From positions 62,001-126,000 of the forward strand of contig CAJUQA010000002.1 in assembly GCA_910588375.1 (NCBI GenBank): DNA of 64,000 bases, in the 5' to 3' direction. A program made the position numbers and the translations under genes. This stretch comes from an uncultured Odoribacter sp. GTDB lineage: Bacteria; Bacteroidota; Bacteroidia; Bacteroidales; Marinifilaceae. Below the pieces are notes generated by a model. It ran no database searches and was not told where the DNA came from. It was given only the letters and a program-made list of their open reading frames with translations. Positions 36,252 through 44,161 of the stretch are shown piece by piece (positions within the stretch are counted from its first letter, which is position 1; each line of letters starts with the position of its first letter).

Positions 36252-36623
36252 TCAAAGTTTGCTCATAAATTTCACCGGATCGATGATAAAGCGGTCGTGA
36301 ATGGCTGTGCCGATAGTACCGGATTCATCCCGAGCCTCCAATTCAAAGCGGATTCTTCTGCCGTCCACCTCCATCACGGTCGCCTTGCAACTTACTTTTC
36401 TCCCGACAGCCGTCGCCTTGATATGCTTTGCGTTGATTTCAATACCGACACTGTCTTTCCCGCTTTCCAACTCATTTTCAATACATTTCAGCGCCGTGTT
36501 CTCCATTAAGGCTATCATGGCAGGGGTGGCGAATACATCCTGCTTCCCCGAACCGTATACGGCTGCAGTGTCTTTAGGTTCTACCGTGATTTCCTGACTA
36601 TAAGTCAATCCTGTTTCTATCAT
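36252..36623 (-). CDS. Hotdog thioesterase, fluoroacetyl-CoA thioesterase-like
   Basis: The 123-residue protein has a hotdog fold with VFATPAMIALMENTAL and SVGIEINAKHIKATAVG, the pattern of the FlK-like group. The natural substrate is probably a short acyl-CoA. I chose the ATG at 36623 because the family alignment begins there; an upstream ATG would add 12 residues. It lies between uvrB and prfC on the same strand. Confidence 0.85.
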   Translation of the reverse strand: MIETGLTYSQEITVEPKDTAAVYGSGKQDVFATPAMIALMENTALKCIENELESGKDSVGIEINAKHIKATAVGRKVSCKATVMEVDGRRIRFELEARDESGTIGTAIHDRFIIDPVKFMSKL

Positions 36624-36667
36624 ACAATTTCGTTTGTGGCATAATTGCCGGGTTGTCAATCTGTCAA

Positions 36668-38245
36668 TCAGAACTCGGACGTGAAATGGAAAACCAAATT
36701 CTTATAATTTTCCTGTGCCATTTGCAGCATATATTGGGAATCTGCCAAAAACACATCCCGTCCCTGCTTGTCTTTCGCCATATATTGTGATTTATGCTTC
36801 TTGAAATCCGCCAGCTCGGCATCATCCAAAGACTCAATCCAGCAGGCTTTGTAAAGATTTACCGGCTCCCACCGGCAGGAAGCGCCGTACTCATGGAGCA
36901 ACCGGTACTCAATGACCTCGAATTGCAGGGCTCCCACCGTACCGATGATTTTACGGCCGTTAAACTGATTGGTGAAAAGCTGGGCAACACCCTCGTCCAT
37001 CAGCTGGTCAATTCCTTTCGCCAACTGTTTCGACTTCATCGGGTCGGCATTCTCAATATACTTGAACAACTCGGGCGAAAAACTCGGAATCCCTTTGAAA
37101 TGGAGCTTTTCACCTTCCGTAAGAGTATCGCCGATTTTAAAAGTGCCGGTATCGTGCAGACCGATAATATCGCCGGGATATGCCTCGTCAATCACTGACT
37201 TCTTGGAAGCCATAAACGCCGTTGGCGTCGAAAACTTGAGCATTTTTTCGTTGCGTACATGCAAATAGTTCGTATTCCGCCGGAATACACCCGAACATAT
37301 TTTCACGAAAGCGATACGGTCCCGGTGATTGGGGTCCATATTGGCATGGATTTTAAACACAAACCCCGTAAACTTCTCCTCCTCGGCATGCACCGTCCTC
37401 TCTTCCGTCTCGCGGGGAAGAGGAGAGGGGGCCAATTCGATGAAACAGTCCAGCAACTCCTTGATACCGAAATTATTCAATGCCGAACCGAAAAACACAG
37501 GTGCCACCTCGGCATTCAGATACTCCTGACGGTTCAACGTCGGGTAAACTCCGGTTATCAGTTCCAGATTTGCCTGGAGAGTGGCAGCATCCCGCTCCCC
37601 GATATATTTGACAAACTCGGGAGAATTCAAATCCTTGATTTCTATTCCTTCGGGCAACGTCTGACCGCCGGAATTGAAAAGATAAAGCCCCTGATGGTAA
37701 ATATTATATACTCCTTTAAACGTATCACCGTTGCCGATAGGCCAGCTCAGTGGATTTACCTTGATTTGGAGCTCCTTTTCAATCTCATCCAACAGGTCGA
37801 ACGGGTCCTGGGACGGGCGGTCCAGTTTGTTGATAAATACAATCACCGGCGTCTTCCGCATGCGGCACACCTGCATCAGTTTCCTCGTCTGCGTTTCCAC
37901 TCCCTTGGCGGCATCGATGACGATAATGACACTGTCGCAGGCCGTCAGCGTTCGGAACGTATCTTCCGCAAAATCCTGGTGTCCGGGAGTATCCAGAATA
38001 TTAATCTTAACGTCATTGTATTCAAATCCCATAACGGACGTTGCCACCGAAATACCGCGCTGGCGTTCGATTTCCATAAAATCGGACGTCGCCGTCTTTT
38101 TTATCTTGTTGGATTTCACAGCCCCCGCAACGTGTATGGCTCCTCCGAACAACAGTAGCTTTTCCGTCAGTGTCGTTTTTCCCGCATCCGGATGGCTGAT
38201 AATCCCGAATGTCCTTCTTCTCTGAATTTCGTCTTTAAATCCCAT
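36668..38245 (-). CDS. prfC: Peptide chain release factor 3
   Basis: This 525-residue GTPase removes RF1/RF2 from ribosomes after termination. G motifs are SHPDAGKTT, the RGISVATSVM switch, DTPGHQDFAEDTF and NKLD. The RF3-specific C-terminal domain is complete. The ATG at 38245 gives the normal start MGFKDEIQRRRTFGIISH; the frame is open further upstream but that extension is not family-like. Confidence 0.96.
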   Translation of the reverse strand: MGFKDEIQRRRTFGIISHPDAGKTTLTEKLLLFGGAIHVAGAVKSNKIKKTATSDFMEIERQRGISVATSVMGFEYNDVKINILDTPGHQDFAEDTFRTLTACDSVIIVIDAAKGVETQTRKLMQVCRMRKTPVIVFINKLDRPSQDPFDLLDEIEKELQIKVNPLSWPIGNGDTFKGVYNIYHQGLYLFNSGGQTLPEGIEIKDLNSPEFVKYIGERDAATLQANLELITGVYPTLNRQEYLNAEVAPVFFGSALNNFGIKELLDCFIELAPSPLPRETEERTVHAEEEKFTGFVFKIHANMDPNHRDRIAFVKICSGVFRRNTNYLHVRNEKMLKFSTPTAFMASKKSVIDEAYPGDIIGLHDTGTFKIGDTLTEGEKLHFKGIPSFSPELFKYIENADPMKSKQLAKGIDQLMDEGVAQLFTNQFNGRKIIGTVGALQFEVIEYRLLHEYGASCRWEPVNLYKACWIESLDDAELADFKKHKSQYMAKDKQGRDVFLADSQYMLQMAQENYKNLVFHFTSEF

Positions 38246-38275
38246 GTAACTAATACTCTGTTTTTGAAATGCCTG

Positions 38276-38283
38276 CAAAGATA
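38276..38283 (-). promoter_or_regulatory. -7 box of prfC
   Basis: On the minus strand TATCTTTG is a perfect -7 match, 31 bases before the prfC ATG. Confidence 0.55.
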
Positions 38284-38388
38284 CGAAAACTCGAGAGCAG
38301 AAGCAAGCAACAGCCTCTATTGTTTTTCGCTTGGGAAATCCATAGAAAACAACTCTTATTCTCTGGTCTAACACCTCTCTATCTCCTC

Positions 38389-38449
38389 TATAAAGTGCTT
38401 ATAAAGCGCTTACAAAGTGCTTATAAAGTGCATTGATAAGCACTTTATA
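38389..38449. repeat. Four tandem 11-bp repeats plus one inverted copy
   Basis: Units TATAAAGTGCT (38389-38399), TATAAAGCGCT (38400-38410), TACAAAGTGCT (38411-38421) and TATAAAGTGCA (38422-38432) follow one another without gaps, and AGCACTTTATA (38439-38449) is the same unit reversed. The period is close to one helical turn, so each unit presents the same face, as in a multi-site operator. Confidence 0.7.
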
Positions 38450-38458
38450 AGGTTTTTA

Positions 38459-38491
38459 TTTGGATTTTTATAGGTTTTTATACTATATTTG
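38459..38491 (+). promoter_or_regulatory. Promoter of the DUF6266 genes
   Basis: TTTG at 38459-38462, a 21-base spacer and TATATTTG at 38484-38491 match both Bacteroidetes boxes. Transcription would start at about 38498, in the right inverted repeat. Confidence 0.7.
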
Positions 38492-38578
38492 AAGAATAGA
38501 TATAGAGGTGTTGAATAATTTTAATCTTTAGGCAATCCGAAAGAAAGTGTTTGCCGAAGTGAATCCAAAACAAAACCG

Positions 38579-39187
38579 ATGAAAACAGATTTACCCACCG
38601 ATGCATTTGTTGTTTATCAGCGTTACGGAAAAACATATTATCGTCGCCGTCCGGGACACTACCGGGACGCTCGCACACCAGTCCAGCAATTGCAACGGAA
38701 GCGCTTGCCCGCGGTAGTTGCCTTTTATCAAAATCTCAAGGACACCTTTCTTGCCCGTATTTGGCGTGTGGCAGCCTTGTCAAACGGATGTTCCGGTTAC
38801 AATATGTTTGTCAAACACAACATTCAGGCCTTTGACAGTGAAGGTGTCATTTCCGATTACAGCAAAATCACGCTCTCTGCGGGACCCCTTCCTTTGCCCG
38901 ATTCAATCCGTATAGAGAAAACCGGGGAGCATGAAGTGCATATCCGTTGGGATGATTCTTTGCCTGTATCTTACTCGCGTAAGGAAGACCGTTTATTTGC
39001 CGCAGCCATATACAGCAGCAATCCTTTCGAAGTACATTTCCCGGAAACGAAAGGAATTTGTCGTCAAGACTTGTCCGCTTCGTTAATTTTAACTAACTTG
39101 CCGGAAGATGAAATACATCTGTATCTGTTTTTCGGGAGCAAACAACCGGAAAACTACTCTATACAACACTATTCGTCCATTCATTAA
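38579..39187 (+). CDS. DUF6266-like protein, divergent copy
   Basis: The 202-residue protein resembles its neighbour at 39199: YGKTYYRRRPGHYRDARTPV and NMFVKHNIQAF align with GNVVTYTYCGKGVLRRKP, NPKTPAQQ and NAFVGANLRMF. The family is Bacteroidetes-specific and has no known function. There is no signal peptide; the first 60 residues are very basic and the rest looks like beta sandwich. It is the first gene behind the candidate invertible promoter. Confidence 0.7.
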   Translation: MKTDLPTDAFVVYQRYGKTYYRRRPGHYRDARTPVQQLQRKRLPAVVAFYQNLKDTFLARIWRVAALSNGCSGYNMFVKHNIQAFDSEGVISDYSKITLSAGPLPLPDSIRIEKTGEHEVHIRWDDSLPVSYSRKEDRLFAAAIYSSNPFEVHFPETKGICRQDLSASLILTNLPEDEIHLYLFFGSKQPENYSIQHYSSIH

Positions 39188-39198
39188 AAACGGAAATC

Positions 39199-39837
39199 AT
39201 GGCTATATTTGAAAGCACCTTATTTCATCGTCTTCGAAACAGTCTCGGGAATGTAGTCACTTACACCTATTGCGGAAAAGGAGTGCTTCGCCGCAAGCCC
39301 TTGCAAATCCGGAATCCCAAAACACCGGCACAACAGGAAGTACGTTCGCGCTTCAAAGCGGCAGGCAATCTGTCCGCGTATTTCCGGGAAATTGCTCCTC
39401 TGGGATTTCCGGCTCCGTATGTCGTTCAATCCCACAACGCTTTTGTGGGGGCCAACCTCCGGATGTTTGAGGTGGATGAAAACATGCAGGTGCATCCGGA
39501 TTACCGGCGTCTTGTTTGTGCGCGGGGCAAACTGGAAAACCCCCTTGTCACCGTGAACGTGGACGCCCGTCAAGTCACGGCGGAAATCACTGAACAGAAA
39601 ATATCCGCCTATTGTTCACGTAACGATGATATTTATGTTGTCCTGTGGGAATCCGAATACAAAGCGGCAGTTGTAAAACGGATAGGGAAGCGGCAAGGCA
39701 ACCATACCGAAACCTTTTCCTATTCCGACAAATTCAATCCGGCACACCTGTTCATCTATGTTTTTGCCGTCAGTGCCAATGGCAAACAGGCCTCCGATTC
39801 TCTCTTGCTCTTTGCAGAAGGGAAAGACGTCATGTAA
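39199..39837 (+). CDS. DUF6266 family protein
   Basis: This 212-residue protein carries the recognisable DUF6266 start: GNVVTYTYCGKGVLRRKPLQ followed by IRNPKTPAQQEVRSRFKAAG and, near residue 78, SHNAFVGANLRMF. Residues 110-205 are predicted beta-rich. There is no signal peptide. It lies 11 bases behind the divergent copy, and the two are probably one transcript. No function is known. Confidence 0.8.
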   Translation: MAIFESTLFHRLRNSLGNVVTYTYCGKGVLRRKPLQIRNPKTPAQQEVRSRFKAAGNLSAYFREIAPLGFPAPYVVQSHNAFVGANLRMFEVDENMQVHPDYRRLVCARGKLENPLVTVNVDARQVTAEITEQKISAYCSRNDDIYVVLWESEYKAAVVKRIGKRQGNHTETFSYSDKFNPAHLFIYVFAVSANGKQASDSLLLFAEGKDVM

Positions 39838-40061
39838 AACTTATCAGAGTGCATGCATTGTGAAAGAAAATCCGTATCTTTAACTTCGTCCAAGATACTC
39901 GGTCTCGGCATAATCAAGCTAACGCTTGTTTCTGCTCTCGACTTTTTGTGTGACGAGATTTTTGCCAAATAATGAGGGAAGTGGCGTAAGAAAACGAGGA
40001 TGCCAGACCGATTGTCCACCATTCAACGGTTTTAACTTTTTCAACATTTCAACTTTTTTTC

Positions 40062-40069
40062 TACCTTTG
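40062..40069 (+). promoter_or_regulatory. -7 box in front of the structured leader
   Basis: TACCTTTG matches TAnnTTTG. The preceding 40 bases (AACTTTTTCAAC and CAACTTTTTT) are closely matched in front of the same box at 43269, so this is a repeated promoter module. Confidence 0.55.
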
Positions 40070-40122
40070 TTCCGTTGCGATGCGAGTAAGCGTATTCCGT
40101 CGCAGCGGACATATTAATTTGA

Positions 40123-40189
40123 AGCGTTTAGCTTATCCTTGGTAAAAAAACGACCAATTTTAGCATCGAAGGATAACAGTACAAACGCT
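40123..40189 (+). ncRNA. Nested stem-loops in the leader of the SUMF1/glycine-rich gene
   Basis: The outer stem is AGCGTTT (40123-40129) with AAACGCT (40183-40189); the inner stem is TTATCCTT (40133-40140) with AAGGATAA (40169-40176). CAAACGC can instead pair with GCGTTTG at 40191-40197, so two exclusive folds exist, as in a switch. The class is not one I recognise. Confidence 0.35.
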
Positions 40190-40225
40190 CGCGTTTGCCG
40201 TATATACACACATATATACCCGGTC

Positions 40226-40305
40226 AAGCGTGGGTAACTGTTTATTTTGGTGTGGGCGTTTGGCGATGCCTCCTGGTAGATAAACTAAAGTTCCCACGCT
40301 TTTTT
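40226..40305 (+). terminator. Long terminator-like hairpin in the leader
   Basis: AAGCGTGGG (40226-40234) with CCCACGCTT (40293-40301), AACT with AGTT, and GTTTAT (40240-40245) with ATAAAC (40280-40285) build a 19-bp rod with small bulges, followed by a T run. It ends 54 bases before the start codon, which fits attenuation. Confidence 0.55.
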
Positions 40306-40359
40306 ATTGTCATTAACCAGCCTTTCCGGGGACTTCAAGGTGCTAAGTAATTTTCGTGT

Positions 40360-43170
40360 ATGAAGAAATTATTTGGATGTGTCAGTGTGTGTCAAATCTT
40401 CTTGCCCGTATTATTGTTGTTGTGTACAATAGCGGGCGTCAAAGCGAACAACATCCGTGTGGAGGGCAAAACGCGAGTCGTGAGTATCGTTAGCGATACG
40501 GCCATTATCGAAGTCACTTTGCGTTGGGACAACTCGTGGCGGGATGATTTCAATTGGGATGCCGCTTGGGTGTTCTTCAAGTACAAAAAGCGGGGATTGG
40601 AAAACCCGTGGCAGCATGCTTATCTTTCTTCTTCCGGTCATGTATTAAATGCTTCGGCCGGTAATGAAGGTGGCGGTTACGCTTACATGGTGGGAGCCAA
40701 TGCCGGAAAGGTAAACGGTTTGTACGTCATGCGTAACGGAATCTCAGAGGGGAATGTCAGTGTCCGGTTACAGGTGAAATGGCCTCTTAACGGTACGGGT
40801 TTGACAAAAAGTGATTTCGGTGATGCTCTGAATGAGATTTATGTTGCCGTGCATGCCATCGAAATGGTATATGTTCCTTACGGGGCGTATTACTTGGGGG
40901 ATGCTTCTTCTCACAAGAGTTTTGCTGTTGGTGACACTGCTGCCGTAGTCATTGACTCTGAAAATGCTTTGACCCTTTCTGCCAAGAACGGTATGGCGAA
41001 TGTTTCCTTGGCGGCTTCCTATCCGAAAGGGTATGCGGGTTTTTACGTGATGAAATACGAAACGAGCCAAGAGCAGTATGTAGAGTTTTTGAACTCTCTG
41101 ACCCTCGACCAACAGAAAGCGCGGGTTGCCAATAACAATTTCTCTGCCATGAAACGCGGGGATTATGTGTTTGGAGATTTGAAAAATCCGAGTTGTCGGA
41201 ATGGTATCGTGTTTATCGAGCAACGGAAAGCAAATACACCTGTCGTATTCGGTAATAACCTCAATCCCGCTAATGATTTGTTTTCCACAGACGATGGTCA
41301 GACGTTGGCTTGTAATTACATGAGCATCGAGGACATGATAGCTTATTGCAGTTGGAGTGGCTTACGTCCGATGAGTGAATTGGAATACGAAAAGGCATGC
41401 CGCCGTTTCTATCCGCAAGTACCGGATAAAGGGGAGTATGCGTGGAATACAAATAACGGAGTGAACCGTTTAAACGGATTGGGTGATTTAAACTATCGTG
41501 GCGACCAGCGGGAACAGGCTTTGAGTTACTTGAAGAATGTAAATAGCGGTACGACGAACAGCATCAACGGTCCCGTACGTTGTGGCTTGTTTGCCACGTC
41601 GGCAACGAATCAGACCCAGGCAGGAGCAACATACTGGGCTGTTATGGAAATGAGCGGTAATCTGAAAGAACTGTGTGCGAATGTGAACTATACCAATTTG
41701 GACGGTGGTAGTTGCGGTACGGGTGTATATAATTCTGCGCTTTGGAATACTTCTACTTCTTATTACGGTGTTCGTGGCGGTGGCTTTTCTTCTCCCGATA
41801 GTCTGTTACGTACTTCCGACCGGACGGAAATAATGAATTATTTCACGACCATTACGCAGCGGGACAGTACCGTTGGATTTCGCGGAGTGTACAGTCTGTC
41901 GGGCATCAAGATAGAGGGAGGGGAAATTCAAGGGGATACGACCTGCCCCGGTAATGAATTGCGTATAGTCAATGTGCAGGCGCCGTTTTGTCCGGATTTT
42001 CCCGATATGCGTTTTCAATACAACTGGTATGTCAAGAAACCGGGAGAGGCGAAGTTTGACATTATATCCAATGCGAGCGGGGAATCTTTCACTTACAAGG
42101 ATTTTGAGAATAGCACCACTTCTTTTGTCGTATATCAATTCAAGCGTACGGGCATTTGTGCTATGGGTATGGCGGAGACAATAACGAACGTTTACGTGGC
42201 GCCTGTTCCTTGGACGGTGAGTTTGGAGACCTACACGAATGTTTATCCTTCTTTCACGGTGACTTCTACATGGTCTGCGATGCCTCAATCACATTGGAAG
42301 TTGGAGGGTGCGCCTTCGGGTATTTCGGTGGCAGGCGATAAAGGTTTGATTTCGGGTTTGACGGCCAATTCGGTATTCTTTGCGGATGTGACGGTGTCAT
42401 CGGATAAATGTCCTGGCCAGTCGTGGACGAAGACGTTGGAAGTGAGACGGGAGTTTGGTTACACGGGCGGTCAGCAGTCGATAACTTTGGCAGCCGGGAA
42501 ATACAAAATGGAGTGCTGGGGAGCAAGAGGCGGAAATGGTTATGGTAATTCAAAAGGGGGATACGGGGCTTACGTAGTAGGTACAATTACGTTAAATTCA
42601 AGTCCTGTGTTGTATATTTATGTCGGCCAAATCGGTAATGATAATAATACAAGGAGAACAAGTTGGAATGGTGGTGCCATGGGAGGAGGTGATACATATG
42701 GAGGAGTTGAAAATGGTGGTGCCGGTGGTGGTGCTTCGGATATTCGTCTGGAAGGAGGTTCGTGGAATGCGATCACTTCTTTGAGGTCCCGGATTATGGT
42801 AGCCGGTGGAGGAGGTGGCGCCGGAGGATGGACATCTTGTGCAGGTGGTGCGGGTGGTACAGGTACATTCAATTCTACGCTCGGAACGGGTACTACCGGA
42901 ATCAATAACCAATCCGGTGGAGGAGGCGGAGGTGGTGGTTATTACGGAGGTAATACAAATGGCTCAGTTCAATTGCAATATCGTGTCGGTCGGGGAGCAT
43001 TCGGCGGTTCTTCGTTTATTTCGGGTCATCCCGGATGTAATGCGTTGAATGTAAGCGGAAACCACACGGGACAACCGGTGCATTATTCCGGCTTGCAGTT
43101 TTACAATACAAGCATGTCATCGGGAGTAAACTCCGGAAACGGTGTGGTACGGATTAGTCCGGTGAATTGA
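40360..43170 (+). CDS. Exported SUMF1-like/glycine-rich domain protein
   Basis: The 936-residue protein has a signal peptide ending near residue 30 (GVKANN), a beta-rich N-domain (30-165), an SUMF1/formylglycine-enzyme-like domain at about 165-510 (MVYVPYGAYYLGD, YVMKYETSQEQYVEF, SGLRPMSELEYEKACR, YYGVRGGGFSS, GFRGVYSL), an Ig/PKD-like part (520-690) and a C-terminal domain from about 695 with many Gly runs (MVAGGGGGAGG, SGGGGGGGGYYGG). That last domain resembles the ALK/LTK-type glycine-rich domain (PF12810). It is probably a surface or secreted binding protein. No sulfatase is nearby. Gly codons are mixed, so the repeats are not a recent expansion. Confidence 0.85.
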   Translation: MKKLFGCVSVCQIFLPVLLLLCTIAGVKANNIRVEGKTRVVSIVSDTAIIEVTLRWDNSWRDDFNWDAAWVFFKYKKRGLENPWQHAYLSSSGHVLNASAGNEGGGYAYMVGANAGKVNGLYVMRNGISEGNVSVRLQVKWPLNGTGLTKSDFGDALNEIYVAVHAIEMVYVPYGAYYLGDASSHKSFAVGDTAAVVIDSENALTLSAKNGMANVSLAASYPKGYAGFYVMKYETSQEQYVEFLNSLTLDQQKARVANNNFSAMKRGDYVFGDLKNPSCRNGIVFIEQRKANTPVVFGNNLNPANDLFSTDDGQTLACNYMSIEDMIAYCSWSGLRPMSELEYEKACRRFYPQVPDKGEYAWNTNNGVNRLNGLGDLNYRGDQREQALSYLKNVNSGTTNSINGPVRCGLFATSATNQTQAGATYWAVMEMSGNLKELCANVNYTNLDGGSCGTGVYNSALWNTSTSYYGVRGGGFSSPDSLLRTSDRTEIMNYFTTITQRDSTVGFRGVYSLSGIKIEGGEIQGDTTCPGNELRIVNVQAPFCPDFPDMRFQYNWYVKKPGEAKFDIISNASGESFTYKDFENSTTSFVVYQFKRTGICAMGMAETITNVYVAPVPWTVSLETYTNVYPSFTVTSTWSAMPQSHWKLEGAPSGISVAGDKGLISGLTANSVFFADVTVSSDKCPGQSWTKTLEVRREFGYTGGQQSITLAAGKYKMECWGARGGNGYGNSKGGYGAYVVGTITLNSSPVLYIYVGQIGNDNNTRRTSWNGGAMGGGDTYGGVENGGAGGGASDIRLEGGSWNAITSLRSRIMVAGGGGGAGGWTSCAGGAGGTGTFNSTLGTGTTGINNQSGGGGGGGGYYGGNTNGSVQLQYRVGRGAFGGSSFISGHPGCNALNVSGNHTGQPVHYSGLQFYNTSMSSGVNSGNGVVRISPVN

Positions 43171-43192
43171 GAGTTAAAAAACGCTTGAAATC

Positions 43193-43241
43193 TTGAAGGG
43201 GGTAAAACAGTTGAATTGTTTTATCCCCTTTCAACATTTTA
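43193..43241 (+). terminator. Terminator of the SUMF1/glycine-rich gene
   Basis: The arms 43193-43209 and 43217-43234 pair over about 17 bp with one or two mismatches (GGGGTAAAACA with TGTTTTATCCCC), followed by a T-rich stretch. Confidence 0.7.
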
Positions 43242-43268
43242 ACTTTTCGACTGTTTCAACTTTTTTGT

Positions 43269-43276
43269 TACCTTTG
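43269..43276 (+). promoter_or_regulatory. -7 box of nfo-yfcE-ctpA
   Basis: TACCTTTG lies 49 bases before the nfo ATG and is preceded by the same TTTCAACTTTTTT module as the box at 40062. Confidence 0.6.
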
Positions 43277-43324
43277 CGGACTTGAATACGTTTATAGAAG
43301 AGTGATATTTTAGAATTCGGGTCT

Positions 43325-44161
43325 ATGAAATATATAGGTGCACATGTTCATGTTACGGGGGGAGTGGAAAATGCTCCGGTGAATGCAGCGGCTATCGGTG
43401 CCAAGGCGTTTGCCCTGTTTACGAAGAATCAGCGGCAATGGACGGCCGCCCCTTATACGGAGAAAAATGTTTCGCTTTTTAAGGAACGTTGCGGGGAGTA
43501 CGGTTATAGTCCGAAGCATATTTTACCTCATGACAGTTATCTGATTAATTTGGGGAATCCGGATGCGGAGGGATTGGCAAAGTCCCGGACGGCTTTTCTG
43601 GACGAGATGAAGCGGTGTGAGCAGTTGGGACTGGAGTTGTTGAATTTCCATCCGGGCAGCAGTTTGAAGAAGATTTCCGATGAAGCGTGTCTGGAACGGA
43701 TTGCCGAGTCGATTAACCTGACTTTGGAGCAGACGCAGGGTGTTTGTGCCGTTATCGAGAATACGGCGGGTCAGGGGTCGAATTTGGGATATACGTTTGA
43801 GCAGATTGCTTATATTATTGACCGGGTGGACGATAAGACGCGGGTGGGGGTGTGCATTGATACTTGCCATACGTTTGCCGCCGGATATGACCTTTCGACG
43901 GAGGCGGGTTTTGCGGAGACGTTCGACCGTTTTGAGGAGGTTGTCGGTTTTAAATACCTGAAAGGAATGCATCTGAATGATTCGAAGAAGGGTGTCGGTT
44001 CGCATGTGGACAGGCATGAATGTATCGGCAAGGGGATGATTGGACTTACGGCGTTTCGGATGATTATGCACGACAGCCGTTTTGACGACATGCCTTTGAT
44101 TCTGGAGACGCCCGATGAGGAAGGTTGGGCGGAGGAAATCAAGATGCTTTACGCCTTATGA
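43325..44161 (+). CDS. nfo: Deoxyribonuclease IV (AP endonuclease)
   Basis: This 278-residue TIM-barrel enzyme cuts DNA at abasic sites. Metal-binding motifs are visible in order: LPHDSYLINLGNP, LLNFHPGSS, VIENTAGQGS, VCIDTCHTFAAGYDL, GMHLNDSKKG with SHVDRHECIGKG, and LILETPDEEGW. It begins a plus-strand operon with a metallophosphoesterase and a C-terminal protease, overlapping the former by four bases. Confidence 0.97.
   Translation: MKYIGAHVHVTGGVENAPVNAAAIGAKAFALFTKNQRQWTAAPYTEKNVSLFKERCGEYGYSPKHILPHDSYLINLGNPDAEGLAKSRTAFLDEMKRCEQLGLELLNFHPGSSLKKISDEACLERIAESINLTLEQTQGVCAVIENTAGQGSNLGYTFEQIAYIIDRVDDKTRVGVCIDTCHTFAAGYDLSTEAGFAETFDRFEEVVGFKYLKGMHLNDSKKGVGSHVDRHECIGKGMIGLTAFRMIMHDSRFDDMPLILETPDEEGWAEEIKMLYAL

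Larger units (their letters stand above)
38370..38512. repeat. Candidate invertible promoter element bounded by 15-bp inverted repeats
   Basis: AACACCTCTCTATCT (38370-38384) and AGATATAGAGGTGTT (38498-38512) are inverted repeats with one mismatch. The 113 bases between them hold four tandem 11-bp repeats, an inverted copy of the unit, and a Bacteroidetes promoter facing the DUF6266 genes. The size and build match known invertible promoters of Bacteroides. In the other orientation the promoter would face prfC. No recombinase gene is nearby. Confidence 0.5.
39838..40359 (+). other. 522-base region with a structured leader before the SUMF1/glycine-rich gene
   Basis: It holds a weak terminator-like hairpin at 39936-39963, a -7 box at 40062-40069 behind a TTTCAAC-type repeat, nested stems at 40123-40189 and a long terminator-like hairpin at 40226-40305. 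I find no gene in it. The details are listed separately. Confidence 0.6.

Noticed and set aside
37259..38158. 299-codon frame opposite prfC
   Set aside because: It is a shadow of the GTPase domain of prfC with no features of its own.
38389..38449. CRISPR array
   Set aside because: The 11-bp units are adjacent without spacers, and no cas genes are present.
40860..41910. Variable protein of a diversity-generating retroelement
   Set aside because: The SUMF1/C-type-lectin-like fold invites the idea, but there is no reverse transcriptase, no template repeat and no excess of AAY codons at the end of the domain.
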